Origin: HK1 sp965202735 | GTDB lineage: Bacteria; Pseudomonadota; Gammaproteobacteria; HK1 | Length of the DNA stretch: 64,000 bases | Direction: 5' to 3' | NCBI GenBank assembly: GCA_965202735.1 | Contig: OZ241844.1 | Coordinates: 1,922,001-1,986,000, forward strand | In this document: positions 9,425 through 17,477 of the stretch, piece by piece | Position numbering within the stretch: position 1 is the first letter of the stretch | How the letters are laid out: every line of letters begins with the position of its first letter | Notes under the pieces: generated by a model | The model's input: only the letters and a program-made list of their open reading frames with translations | Told to the model about the DNA's origin: nothing | Databases searched by the model: none | Translations under genes and position numbers: made by a program

Positions 9425-10186
9425 CTACCAGCGCAGTCGGAAGTCGTTGCGGCCGGACGGGTCGCCGCCGCGCATCAGGAACAGGGTGCGCTGCGTGTGG
9501 TCCATGAGCCCCTTCTCGTCGGCGAGCCGGCGGGCGAGATCACGGTCGAAGACCGAGGTGGTCGGCATGTAGCGCAGGGTCATGCCGCGGCGGGCCTGCG
9601 GCGAACGGTTCGCCTCCGAGCCGTGCGCGAGGAAGACGTCGTGCAGCGAGATCCGCCCCGCCTCCAGCTCCAGGTCGACGGCCTCGCTCTCGTCGAACTC
9701 CGACGCGAGCAGCTCCTGGTTCAGCGTGAGGCCGGGGCTCGAGTTGGTGCGGTGGGCGAGCAGCCGTCCGCCGCGGTGGGAGCCGGGAATGAAACGCAGG
9801 CAGCCGTTCTCGCGCGTCGCGTCGTCCACGGCGATCCAGACGGTGCAGGTCGCGAGCGGCCGGATGGGCCAGTACTCGCCGTCCTGATGCCACGGCGTGG
9901 CGTGGCCGTTGACGGCCGGCTTGGCGAAGAAGCTCGAGTTCCACAGCGCGAAGTCCGGCCCCAGCACCTGCTCGACCATGTCCAGGATCTCCGGGACCCG
10001 GGCATGGTTGAGGAACGCGAGGTCGTAGGCGAGCACGTTGGAGCAGTAGTTGGCGAATTCCGGATGGGCGGCGAGCAGCCGGTCGTGATCCCTGCGGATC
10101 GCGTCCACGGTCTCGTCCGGCAGACGGTAGTCGGGGACGACGAATCCGTCTTCCCGGTACCGCGCCAAATGCGTCTGCGTGAGCAT
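9425..10186 (-). CDS. Phytanoyl-CoA dioxygenase (PhyH) family protein
   Basis: A 253-residue Fe(II)/2-oxoglutarate oxygenase-like protein. The iron-binding HxD lies in ATPWHQDGEYW (near residue 100) and the distal histidine in LHDVFLAHGSEANRS (near residue 185). The following Arg in RRGMTLRYMPTT fits the 2-oxoglutarate carboxylate binder. RFIPGSHRGGRL is another PhyH hallmark. Such enzymes hydroxylate diverse small molecules and the substrate cannot be read from sequence. It is divergent from the Gfo/Idh oxidoreductase gene with a 124-base shared upstream region, so the two may be co-regulated in one catabolic route. Confidence 0.85.
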   Translation of the reverse strand: MLTQTHLARYREDGFVVPDYRLPDETVDAIRRDHDRLLAAHPEFANYCSNVLAYDLAFLNHARVPEILDMVEQVLGPDFALWNSSFFAKPAVNGHATPWHQDGEYWPIRPLATCTVWIAVDDATRENGCLRFIPGSHRGGRLLAHRTNSSPGLTLNQELLASEFDESEAVDLELEAGRISLHDVFLAHGSEANRSPQARRGMTLRYMPTTSVFDRDLARRLADEKGLMDHTQRTLFLMRGGDPSGRNDFRLRW

Positions 10187-10310
10187 CTCCGGCGGCCTCC
10201 TTCAGTCGTCGTGTCCATCCTGCCCACGTTTCCCGGCGTCCGTCCACCCGGTCGACATCGCGACATCGCGATACACTGCGCCGCCCACTCGGCAACGGGA
10301 GCTTCACGTC

Positions 10311-11378
10311 ATGGCAGAGCCGTCCGTGCTTCGGGTCGGAATCGTCGGCGCCGGGGCCAACACGAGGAAATTCCACATCCCGGGCCTGCAGAAGCAGCCG
10401 GGGGTCGAGGTCGTCGCGGTCGCCAACCGGTCGCGGGAGTCCGGGCGGCGCGCGGCGAGCGAGTTCGGCATCGCGCGGGTCGCGGACCACTGGCGCGAGA
10501 TCGTCGAGGACGACGGCATCGACGCGGTGTGCATCGGCACGTGGCCGTACCTGCACGCGCCGGTCACCATCGCCGCCCTGGAGGCGGGCCGGCACGTGCT
10601 CTGCGAGGCGCGGATGGCGATGAACGCATCGCAGGCGCACGCGATGCTGGAGACGGCGCGGGCCAACCCCCACCTCACCGCCCAGATCGTGCCCGCGCCG
10701 CACACCCTCGCCCTCGACCGGACCATCGTCGAGATGATCGGCGCCGGCTACATCGGCGATCTCGTCACGGTGGACGCCCACATCACCCTCGGCAGCGACT
10801 TCCCGGCGTGGGACGCCCCGCCGCACTGGCGCCACGACCGCGACCTCTCGGGCAACAACATCATGACGATGGGGATCTGGTACGAGGCGATGTTGCGCTG
10901 GGTGGGGCCCGCGTCCACGGTGACCGCGCTCGCGCAGCGCGTGGTGCGGCACCGCACCGACACCGGCGGACGCCGCGTGGCGATGGAGATCCCGGACCAT
11001 GTCGACGTGCTCTGCCGCATGGCCCAGGGCGGGCAGATGCGATTCTCGATCTCCACCGTCACCGGCCTCGCGCCGCCGACCTCGGTCGCGCTCCACGGCA
11101 CCGAGGGCGCCCTGAAGGTCGCGCAGGACGGTGACGCGGAGTCCGGGTTCGGGCTCTGGGCGGGACGGCGCCGGAACCGGCGCCTGCGCAGGGTCGCCAT
11201 CGCGCCGGAGAAGGTCGGCGGCTGGCGGGTCGAGGAGGAATTCGTCAACGCGGTGCGCGGCGTCGAGCCGGTGACCCACACCGACTTCGCGACCGCGGTG
11301 AAGTACATGGAGTGGACCGATGCGGTGAACCTCTCCGCACGTACCGGGGAGACGGTACGTCTGCCGCTGTTCGACTGA
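10311..11378 (+). CDS. Gfo/Idh/MocA family NAD(P)-dependent oxidoreductase
   Basis: A 355-residue protein from ATG 10311; the longer frame upstream is not coding-like. The N-terminal Rossmann fold shows VGIVGAGANTRKFHIPG and VVAVANRS. IGTWPYLHAPVTIAALEAGRHVLCEARMAMN is the typical second half of the nucleotide domain, with Glu-Ala-Arg in place of the usual Glu-Lys-Pro. The C-terminal alpha/beta domain (residues ~130-345) ends NAVRGVEPVTHTDF and MEWTDAVNLSARTGETVRLP, as is common in the family. The loss of the EKP lysine, which often takes part in catalysis, is noteworthy and may mean an altered reaction. The substrate is probably a sugar or polyol derivative, but this is not shown by the sequence. 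Confidence 0.85.
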   Translation: MAEPSVLRVGIVGAGANTRKFHIPGLQKQPGVEVVAVANRSRESGRRAASEFGIARVADHWREIVEDDGIDAVCIGTWPYLHAPVTIAALEAGRHVLCEARMAMNASQAHAMLETARANPHLTAQIVPAPHTLALDRTIVEMIGAGYIGDLVTVDAHITLGSDFPAWDAPPHWRHDRDLSGNNIMTMGIWYEAMLRWVGPASTVTALAQRVVRHRTDTGGRRVAMEIPDHVDVLCRMAQGGQMRFSISTVTGLAPPTSVALHGTEGALKVAQDGDAESGFGLWAGRRRNRRLRRVAIAPEKVGGWRVEEEFVNAVRGVEPVTHTDFATAVKYMEWTDAVNLSARTGETVRLPLFD

Positions 11379-11494
11379 GCGGTCTCCGCGCGCCGCCTGA
11401 ACCGGTGGCGCGCGGCCGCCTCGTCGCGCCGAATGCCCAGCCTGCGCGACCGGACTCCGGCATCACCCTGGTCGAGCTCCCGTAGCGCCGCGCG

Positions 11495-11523
11495 CGTCTG
11501 CGCCGGACGCGCCGGCGCAGACG
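11495..11523. terminator. GC-rich hairpin between the oxidoreductase and lipoprotein genes
   Basis: A 12-bp perfect stem (CGTCTGCGCCGG and its complement) with a five-base loop, located 117 bases after the oxidoreductase stop and 37 bases before the lipoprotein start. It could terminate the first gene; no U tract is visible. Confidence 0.5.
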
Positions 11524-11559
11524 TCCAGTGAAACTCGAGCAAGAGGAGGCATCAAGGCG

Positions 11560-13146
11560 ATGAATGCGCACACACATCCGAAACCTGGAGTTGACCCGCT
11601 TTCGTGGATACCGACCCCGTTCGGACCCCTGATGGGGGTCTGCTGCGCCGCGATGATCACGCTCGGGCTGGCCGCGTGCGGGGGGAGCGGCGGCAAGAAG
11701 CCGGAGAACGAGCCGGCCCCGGCAGACAAGGTGAGCAATCTGCTCGTCAAGATGAGTGACGCCAGAACGCAGGCTGCCGATGCCGAGGAGGCCGCGGAAG
11801 AGGCGCTGGCCGACGCGAAGAAGAAGGCCGGCCTGCTTGACGCGATCAAGGTAAGGGGCGAATCGGCCGTTGCCGTGCGGAACGCCCAGGCCATACTCAA
11901 CGCCCGCGCCGCCGCCGGGCAGGCGGTCGTGGACGCGGAAAAGGCGATCGCCGACCTCGAAGCAGCCAGGAAGGAGGCAGAGGCGCTCCCGCCGGATACG
12001 GCGAACCTTGCCACGCTGCAGAGGGGAATCACCAACGCAATCACCAACGCGCGAGAGAATCTTGCCGCTGCCAAGGCCATCAGGGATGACACGGGCGCGG
12101 GATCGCTGGCCAGGTACGTTCAGGTCGTAACCGGCGCCGGCACTGACGACATGACCCCCGACGACAAGGGTGCGGAAGTGGCAAGGGCGATCCATGACAA
12201 GCTCGGGACCCCAAGCCGTCCCCCGGGAATCACCTCCGGGACAGCGGTCGAGGCGGCGCGCGAGTCCGGGATTTTCAGCTCCATGCACGACGCGCCGTCG
12301 CACGCGCAGACCTGGCAGGAGATATTCGACGACAGGATCGAAAGGAAGGCGACGGCTACCAGTCCGAAAAATCTGCTTGCGGTCGAAGGCGAGCAGACAA
12401 CCATGGAGGAGAGAAACTACGATCCGAATGGTGCGCCCGGCAAATTCATGGGCGTTGACGGTACTTTTTACTGTCTGGAGACGACCTGCAAGGTGACCGG
12501 CGGCAAGTTCGGTGCCGCATGGTACTTCGAGCCAACCGAAACGGACGTTGGCTTTCAACCCTACCGTTACAAACGTTCGGAGACGGGCTATGCACGATAT
12601 AAAGAATACGTCGAGTACGGATACTGGATGGCGGCGAACGGCAGGCTGACAGACATTCGGCCATTCACGATATTCCATACCACGCCGAGCGACGATGGCC
12701 TCGGCGATACCAGCGAAGGCCTCGGGAATACGGCCACCTACCGCGGCTTCGCGCTGGGCATGTCGGTCGTGACCGTTGCCGACGAAAGGGGAGGCCGAAA
12801 GCCGGTCAAGTCGGGTAAGTTCACGGCGGATGTCACCCTCACGGCCACATTCGGGTCCAATCCAACCGTAAAAGGGGTGATCGGCAACTTCCGGGGGAAT
12901 GCCGTCGATGAGGACTGGGAAGTTGAGCTCCGCAGCCAGGGACTGCGGGGCCCGGGCGCGGCCTTTGCCGATACCTCGGCCGAGACGCGTGTTCCCCGTG
13001 TCGAAGATAACGGCTACTGGAGGGCGGCGCCCTGGGGTGGCAGTAACGGCCCTCCCGTCGTACGGCCGAAGGGCATCGCCGGCGATTTCGACGCCAACTT
13101 CGAGGACGGTCGCGCCGTCGGGGCCTACGCGACCCGCAAGCAGTAA
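11560..13146 (+). CDS. Large surface lipoprotein with helical stalk and TbpB/fHbp-like C-terminal barrel
   Basis: A 528-residue protein. A hydrophobic signal near residues 24-41 ends in the lipobox LAAC followed by a Gly/Ser-rich stretch, so export and lipidation are likely. Residues ~55-170 are Ala/Glu/Lys-rich and strongly helical, with repeated ADAEEAAEEALADAKKK-type composition, a probable stalk. The C-terminal part is beta-rich and ends GIAGDFDANFEDGRAVGAYATRKQ-like, the closing strand of the TbpB beta-barrel / factor H-binding-like domain that forms the last part of Slam-exported surface lipoproteins. A Cys pair (YCLETTC) lies in the middle. A second lipoprotein with the same type of ending is encoded at 62617-63513. 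The ligand is unknown. A TTCG hairpin follows the stop. Confidence 0.72.
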   Translation: MNAHTHPKPGVDPLSWIPTPFGPLMGVCCAAMITLGLAACGGSGGKKPENEPAPADKVSNLLVKMSDARTQAADAEEAAEEALADAKKKAGLLDAIKVRGESAVAVRNAQAILNARAAAGQAVVDAEKAIADLEAARKEAEALPPDTANLATLQRGITNAITNARENLAAAKAIRDDTGAGSLARYVQVVTGAGTDDMTPDDKGAEVARAIHDKLGTPSRPPGITSGTAVEAARESGIFSSMHDAPSHAQTWQEIFDDRIERKATATSPKNLLAVEGEQTTMEERNYDPNGAPGKFMGVDGTFYCLETTCKVTGGKFGAAWYFEPTETDVGFQPYRYKRSETGYARYKEYVEYGYWMAANGRLTDIRPFTIFHTTPSDDGLGDTSEGLGNTATYRGFALGMSVVTVADERGGRKPVKSGKFTADVTLTATFGSNPTVKGVIGNFRGNAVDEDWEVELRSQGLRGPGAAFADTSAETRVPRVEDNGYWRAAPWGGSNGPPVVRPKGIAGDFDANFEDGRAVGAYATRKQ

Positions 13147-13177
13147 TCCTCCCTGCGCCGGTACGCATCCGGGGGAC

Positions 13178-13199
13178 CCCGGCGGCTTCGGCCGCCGGG
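13178..13199 (+). terminator. UUCG hairpin after the surface lipoprotein gene
   Basis: A 9-bp perfect stem CCCGGCGGC with the stable TTCG tetraloop, 31 bases after the lipoprotein stop codon. Confidence 0.7.
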
Positions 13200-13200
13200 T

Positions 13201-13521
13201 GCGGGCGTCCGCAGCGGGTCCGGACCCGCAGGCGGAATCCGGGCTCGCCGGACGGGGGAGAACCCGTTTCATTCAAGGGCGGCGAGGAGGTCGCTGGCCG
13301 CCGCGCGCGGGCGTCCGCAGCGGGTCCGGACCCGCAGGCGGAATCCGGGCTCGCCGGACGGGGGAGAACCCGTTTCGTTCAGGGGCGGCGAGGAGGTCGC
13401 TGGCCGCCGCGCGCGGGCGTCCGCAGCGGGTCCGGACCCGCAGGCGGAATCCGGACTCGCCGGACGGGGGGAGAAACCGTTTCGTTCAAGGGCGGCGAGG
13501 AGGTCGCTGGCCGCCGCGCGC
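13201..13521. repeat. Three tandem copies of a 106-107-bp unit
   Basis: Units begin at 13201, 13307 and 13413 with GCGGGCGTCCGCAGCGGG and differ at only a few bases. Each contains the 16-base palindrome GCGGGTCCGGACCCGC. The array fills the space between the lipoprotein terminator and the 3' end of alr. Reading frames across it on both strands are artefacts of the repeat. There is no gene in 13147-13576. Confidence 0.93.
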
Positions 13522-13576
13522 ACGGCCCGGCCCCGCCCGCCTTCGACCGGCGCCTTCGCCCCTCCATCGCCGCGGC

Positions 13577-14710
13577 TCAACCGTGGACGCGTTCCACCCG
13601 CGGTCCGATGCCGGTGAGGATCTCGTACGGGATCGTCCCCGCCTGCTCCGCGACCCGTTCGATGGGGGCGTTCGCGCCGAAGATCTCCACCCACGCGCCG
13701 ACTTCGACCGCGCCTTCGGGCACCTCGCTCAGGTCGACGGTGATCATGTCCATCGAGACGGTCCCGAACAGCGGGGCCCGGTACCCGGCGACCGCGACCT
13801 CGAACCTCCGGCCGGGCCGGTAGAGCGAGCGCGGGATGCCGTCGGCGTATCCCGCGAGCACGACCCCGACCCGCCGCGCGACGTCGCACCTCGCGACGCC
13901 CCCGTAGCCGACGCTCTCGCCAGGCTCCACCGTCGCGATCTGTCCCAGCCTTGCCTCGAGCGTCGCGACGGGGCGCACCCGGGGCCCGGTGTGGAGGTAG
14001 TGGGGGTCGTGGCCGTACAGCGCGATCCCGGGCCGCACCAGGTCGAAGTGGTACTCGGGGCCGAGAAACGTCCCCGCGGAGTTCGCGATGCTCGCGCGAG
14101 CATCGGGAAAGGCGTCCCGGACCGCCCGGAACCGGTCGAGCTGGCGCCGATTGGCCGGCGCCGCCGGCTCGTCCGCGCAGGCGAGATGGCTCATCAGCAG
14201 CGTGACGTCGAGCCGGGACCGGCGGGCGTCGTCGGCGAGCAGGCCGGCGACCGCCCGCGGGCACAGTCCGAGCCGGTGGATGCCGCTCTCGACGTGGAGC
14301 GCCGCGCGGGCCGGCACACCGTGCGCGGATGCGCCCTCGATCCATCGATCGATGCCCGCCGGGTCGAACAGGCACGGCGTCAGGCGGTACTCGCGCAGAT
14401 CGTGCGCCTCGTCGCCGACGAACGGCATGAGCACGAAGATCTCCACGTCGCCGAGCACGCGCCTCAGCTCGACCGCCTCGCGGGTGAACGCGGTGAAGAA
14501 GGTCCGGCAGCCGGCCGCGTGCAGGGCGCGGGCGACACGCGGTGCGCCGAGCCCGTAGCCGTCCGCCTTGACCACGCCGGCGACCTCGGCGGCGGTCGCC
14601 GAAGCGATGGCGCGCCAGTTCCCGGCCAGGGCGGAGAGATCCACGACGAGACGCGCCGCGGCGCCTCCCCCGCCGTCACTGCCCGACATGTCCACGCCCT
14701 GCCTGCCCAT
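13577..14710 (-). CDS. alr: Alanine racemase
   Basis: A 377-residue PLP enzyme interconverting L- and D-alanine for peptidoglycan. The cofactor lysine is in GVVKADGYGLG (near residue 48) and the second catalytic residue, the tyrosine that works on the opposite face, in ESVGYGGVARC (near residue 262). HVESGIHRLGL, NSAGTFLG, VRPGIALYGHDP and TVSMDMITVDLSE are further family markers in order. YGLG and RPGIALYG are essentially invariant in Alr. A second Met at residue 8 is an alternative start. It is divergent from the D-amino-acid aminotransferase gene, with a D-aminoacylase gene 3 kb away, so the stretch is rich in D-amino-acid enzymes. Confidence 0.93.
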   Translation of the reverse strand: MGRQGVDMSGSDGGGGAAARLVVDLSALAGNWRAIASATAAEVAGVVKADGYGLGAPRVARALHAAGCRTFFTAFTREAVELRRVLGDVEIFVLMPFVGDEAHDLREYRLTPCLFDPAGIDRWIEGASAHGVPARAALHVESGIHRLGLCPRAVAGLLADDARRSRLDVTLLMSHLACADEPAAPANRRQLDRFRAVRDAFPDARASIANSAGTFLGPEYHFDLVRPGIALYGHDPHYLHTGPRVRPVATLEARLGQIATVEPGESVGYGGVARCDVARRVGVVLAGYADGIPRSLYRPGRRFEVAVAGYRAPLFGTVSMDMITVDLSEVPEGAVEVGAWVEIFGANAPIERVAEQAGTIPYEILTGIGPRVERVHG

Positions 14711-14713
14711 GGT

Positions 14714-14846
14714 CGGACCCTGCGTCGGCCGCCGTCCGCGGCGGAATTCGCGGTCTGCTTCGAGTCGAGGTAGTCGTGGACGGCGCTGCTCGCCGTCCGC
14801 GGCGGAATTCGCGGCGGAATTCGCGGTGGCGGCTCCGCGCGCACGC
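14714..14846. repeat. Short GGCGGAATTCGCGG direct repeats upstream of alr
   Basis: The sequence CCGCGGCGGAATTCGCGG occurs twice in the alr-dat intergenic region, near 14738 and 14798, and a further GGCGGAATTCGCGG follows directly at 14811. The core GCGGAATTCGC is palindromic. Together with repeat R2 this accounts for most of the 14711-15058 gap; no gene is seen there. Confidence 0.6.
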
Positions 14847-14894
14847 CATTAGCATACCGGTCGGACGCTCGCACGCCATCGCCGAGCAGCCGCG

Positions 14895-15020
14895 GGACCA
14901 TGCAAGGGTCGCGGTCCCCGGCCGCCCAACCGGAACATCGCACGGCGCCCGGTGGTCTCTCGGCGTCGAAGGCCCGGTGCGAGCGTCCGATGAACCTTCG
15001 CCGCGAGCTCCGAAGAACCT
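14895..15020 (+). repeat. Repeat R2, diverged copy upstream of dat
   Basis: Aligns end to end with the well-preserved R2 copies (GGACCATGCAAGGGTCGCGG, CGGCCGCCCAACCGGAACAT, GGTCTCTCGGCGTCGAAGGC, GATGAACCTTCGCC) but with many substitutions, so it is older. It ends 38 bases before the dat start codon and may contain or replace the promoter. Confidence 0.7.
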
Positions 15021-15058
15021 GCGAGCAGCCGCCTCCCTCCACCCACCGGAGTCCCGCC

Positions 15059-15916
15059 ATGAGCCGCATCGTCTACGTCAACGGCCGGTTCGTCCCGGAA
15101 GCCGAAGCGCACGTATCGGTCTTCGACCGCGGGTTCCTGTTCGCGGACGGAGTCTACGAGGTGTCGTCGGTGATCGACGGCGGCCTGGTCGACAATGCGG
15201 CGCACCTCGCCCGGCTCGAGCGTTCGCTCGACGCGCTGGGCATGGCCGCGCCGGCCGCGCCCGGAGAGATCGTGCGCGCCCAGAAGGCGCTCATCGCCCG
15301 CAACGACCTCGACGAGGGCGTCGTCTACCTGCAGATCACGCGCGGACCGGCCGATCGCGACTTCGCGTATCCCGCCGACCCGAAGCCGACGCTGGTGATG
15401 TTCACGCAGAGGAAGGCGCTCGTCGACAATCCGCTCGCCGCACGCGGAATCACCGTCGTCACCGTGCCGGAGGCGCGCTGGAAGCACCGCGACGTGAAGA
15501 CGGTCGGGCTGCTCGCGGCGTCGATGGCGAAGCAGGCGGCGCTCGATGCCGGGGCCGACGACGCGTGGATGGTCGAGGACGGCTTCGTCACCGAGGGCAG
15601 CGCGAACAATGCCTGGATCGTGACCGGCGGCGGGGTGGTGGTGACGCGGCACCTCGGCAGCGAGATCCTGCACGGCATCACGCGTTCCGTGGTGCTGGCC
15701 CTCGCACGCGAGCGCCGGATCGAGATCGAGGAGCGGCCGTTCACCGTCGAGGAAGCGAGGGCGGCGGCGGAGGCGTTCATCACCAGCGCCTCGACGTTCG
15801 TGCTCCCGGTCGTCGGCATCGACGGCGAGAGGATCGGGGACGGCACGCCCGGCCCGGTCACGCGCCGGCTGCGCGAGATCTACATCGAGTCCGCGCGGGC
15901 GGGCGCCGACCGGTAG
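15059..15916 (+). CDS. dat: D-amino-acid aminotransferase (branched-chain/D-AAT fold type IV)
   Basis: A 285-residue PLP transaminase that would interconvert D-alanine and D-glutamate from 2-oxoacids. IVYVNGRFVPEAEAHVSVFDRGFLFADGVYE is the standard N terminus of D-AAT (Y and R residues that fix the substrate carboxylate). The PLP lysine is in WKHRDVKTVGLL (near residue 146), and EGSANNAWIV and GITRSVVLALAR belong to the cofactor phosphate site. The start at ATG 15059 gives the normal length. It lies divergent from alr, which would supply D-alanine. Branched-chain aminotransferase and aminodeoxychorismate lyase share the fold, but the N terminus favours D-AAT. Confidence 0.88.
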   Translation: MSRIVYVNGRFVPEAEAHVSVFDRGFLFADGVYEVSSVIDGGLVDNAAHLARLERSLDALGMAAPAAPGEIVRAQKALIARNDLDEGVVYLQITRGPADRDFAYPADPKPTLVMFTQRKALVDNPLAARGITVVTVPEARWKHRDVKTVGLLAASMAKQAALDAGADDAWMVEDGFVTEGSANNAWIVTGGGVVVTRHLGSEILHGITRSVVLALARERRIEIEERPFTVEEARAAAEAFITSASTFVLPVVGIDGERIGDGTPGPVTRRLREIYIESARAGADR

Positions 15917-15949
15917 CGGCCGTCCTCTCGCGCCCGGCGGCGCGGCGCC

Positions 15950-16648
15950 TCAGTCGGCCGCGTCCGGCGCCGGGCCGAATCGCGGTGCGGCCATCGCGCC
16001 GCGCCGATGCAGGGCAGTGACGAACTCGCGCTCGAAGGAGTCCGCGACCGAGCCGACGACCCGTTCGTTCGCGAGCAGCGCGTCCGACCACGCCTGAACC
16101 AGCGGGAACTCCCTCAGCAGCCCGCAGCCGAGCCGGGCCTCGACAAGGGAGTAGCGCTGGAAGAACGGGGCACAGGCCGCGTCGACCAGGCACAGCTCCG
16201 GCCCGTTGAAGTACGGCCCGTCGTTGTCCCGCTCCTTCGCGATCGCCTCCTCGAGCCTGGCGAGCCGGCCGCGCGCGGCGTCCATCCCCTTCGCCAGGGC
16301 GGCCTCGTCCGCAGCGTAGTACACGCGGCCGAAGTCCGCGGAGAAGTCCGGAACGAAGTCGGTCCAGGCCCGGTTCCGCGCCCGCTTGACCGGATCCTCG
16401 GGATGCAGGCGGGGCGGCGCCGTCTCGTCGAGGAACTCGGCGATCGCGTTCGACTCGAACAGCGGCTTCCCGCCGACGGAGAGCACCGGCACCTTGCCGT
16501 GCGGGGAGATCTCGAGAAACCAGTCCGGCTTCTCGCGCAGGTTGATGTACGTCACTTCGAACTCGACTTCCTTGGCACGCAACACAATCACGGCGCGCTG
16601 TACCCAGGGTCAGGTCACGGAGCTGATCAGGTGGTATTTCCCGGTCAT
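15950..16648 (-). CDS. Glutathione S-transferase-like protein with in-frame UGA at the active-site Cys position (candidate selenoprotein)
   Basis: Reading from ATG 16648 gives 232 residues if the UGA at 16612-16610 (codon 13) is translated. The N terminus becomes MTGKYHLISSVT-[UGA]-PWVQRAVIVLRAKE, and in close relatives the bracketed position is Cys (T-C-P-W-x-Q-R), the thiol of GST/omega-type thioredoxin folds. The remainder is a normal GST: SPHGKVPVLSVGGKPLFESNAI (cis-Pro and glutathione gamma-Glu site) and a helical C-terminal domain to residue 232. Without the UGA the first usable start (GTG 16591) deletes beta strand 1 and the active site. A stem-loop is possible 15 bases after the UGA (CAGCGC/GTGTTG, loop GCCGTGATT), and the codons there (ATT, TTG, CGT) are rarer than in the rest of the gene. 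A nonsense mutation is the alternative. Confidence 0.78.
16575..16600 (-). promoter_or_regulatory. Candidate bacterial SECIS hairpin in the GST gene
   Basis: Downstream of the UGA the mRNA can pair CAGCGC with GUGUUG (six pairs, three of them G-U) around a nine-base loop beginning with G, 15 bases from the UGA. Alternatively GCGCGC pairs with GCGUGC around a 12-base loop. Both place the loop within the spacing used by SelB-dependent SECIS elements. The structure is weaker than the one in the ArsC-like gene. Confidence 0.45.
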
Positions 16649-16756
16649 TGGCGAAGGTCTCGGAGTGGACGAAACGGAGTGGACGAAACGGCCAGGCGCA
16701 CAGGGCCGCGCGCGGCATCATACCGCGGCGGGGGCGGGCGCGGGTCCGCATCCGGC

Positions 16757-16826
16757 GGTAGTGTCTCAGTTTGGCTCCGGGACCGTTATGTCGTGTTGAG
16801 GAAGAAAGTCAAACTGAGACACTACC
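16757..16826. repeat. Repeat R4: 70-bp hairpin element with 17-bp perfect inverted ends
   Basis: GGTAGTGTCTCAGTTTG at 16757-16773 is exactly complementary to 16810-16826, leaving a 36-base interior. It looks like a miniature inverted-repeat element or the solo ends of a transposon. It is more AT-rich than its surroundings, suggesting recent arrival. A decayed relative covers 20176-20242. Confidence 0.85.
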
Positions 16827-16830
16827 CATC

Positions 16831-16984
16831 CGGCCGTCCCGCCAGGGCTCTCCGGAAGTCGTGACGAACGGTTCATCAGGCCCTCGGCCCGGGCCTTCGA
16901 TGCCGGAAGCCCGCCCGTCACCGTGCGATCTTCCGGGCGGGCGGCCAATGACCGCGACTTCTGAATGGTCCCGGCCGTCCCGCC
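16831..16984 (-). repeat. Repeat R2 (128 bp) flanked by 13-bp direct repeats
   Basis: The element occupies 16844-16971 in reverse orientation and is bounded by identical CGGCCGTCCCGCC at 16831-16843 and 16972-16984, which look like target-site duplications. Internal landmarks (reverse complement) are GGACCATTCAGAAGTCGCGG, CGATCTTCCGGGCGG-type sequence and GATGAACCGTTCGTCACG. The ends form an imperfect inverted repeat centred on AAGTCG. Copies at 47378-47507 and 61491-61618 are flanked in the same way. Confidence 0.85.
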
Positions 16985-16993
16985 GGCCCGTTG

Positions 16994-17311
16994 TCACTTC
17001 CGGATTCGGGCCGGTCGCGCCGGACGACGGACGCCGGGACGACTCCCCGTCCCGTCCCCGCCTTGCGGGCGGGTCCGCCGGTCCGCGGGCGATGCCGCCA
17101 CGATGCTCACCGTCGCCGACTCCGGGTCGAACACGATCACCGCCTCGCCCCGCTCGATCTGACGAACCACCGCCGCGATCTTCTCTTCGAGAGAGTAGTC
17201 GCGCTGCCCGTAGTCGGTGCCTTCGCGCAGCACGAACGACTCCACCACCCCGCGAAGCGCCTCTTCGCTGAGCTCGCGGTGGGGAATCTCCACGTGATGC
17301 CCGGTCGCCAC
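16994..17311 (-). CDS. yheU: YheU family (UPF0270) protein
   Basis: VEIPHRELSEEALRGVVESF, LREGTDYGQRDYSLEEKIA and RQIERGEAVIVFDPESATVSIV are the full UPF0270/YheU pattern, a ~70-residue cytoplasmic protein of unknown function found mostly in Gammaproteobacteria. Starts are GTG at 17311 (AAGGGGG five bases before it), 17317 or 17293; I prefer 17311, giving 105 residues. The last ~34 residues (after SIVAAS) are Arg/Pro-rich and absent from relatives, probably because the original stop was lost. The gene ends 10 bases from the R2 copy's direct repeat, which may explain the altered C terminus. Confidence 0.75.
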   Translation of the reverse strand: MATGHHVEIPHRELSEEALRGVVESFVLREGTDYGQRDYSLEEKIAAVVRQIERGEAVIVFDPESATVSIVAASPADRRTRPQGGDGTGSRPGVRRPARPARIRK

Positions 17312-17391
17312 GGCCACCCCCTTCAACCGCTCCGTGCTCGAGCGCGCACCGAGCTTGCTAAGATGCGCCGGGCGATATTCCGCCCGTGCGG

Positions 17392-17436
17392 TACTCCGTT
17401 CGAGCGGCCAGTGACCGCGACTTTCGAGCCGCCGGG
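17392..17436 (-). repeat. Fragment of repeat R2
   Basis: GCGGCCAGTGACCGCGACTT followed by a TCGAGCCGCCGGG-like end matches one terminus of R2 (GGCCAATGACCGCGACTTCT). It lies just upstream of the D-aminoacylase start codon, possibly overlapping its promoter. Confidence 0.5.
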
Positions 17437-17477
17437 CCCCGCGGGGCCCGGCGCGGCATCGACGAGGAACGACAGCA

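Noticed and set aside
13201..13521. CRISPR array
   Set aside because: The units are 106-107 bp contiguous tandem copies without spacers. The 12-bp and 15-bp arrays are likewise minisatellites, and no cas genes are present.
13269..14375. Minus-strand frame through the 106-bp repeats and alr
   Set aside because: Its repeated SPDSACGSGPAAD-type segments are translations of the tandem repeat and the rest is out of frame with alr.
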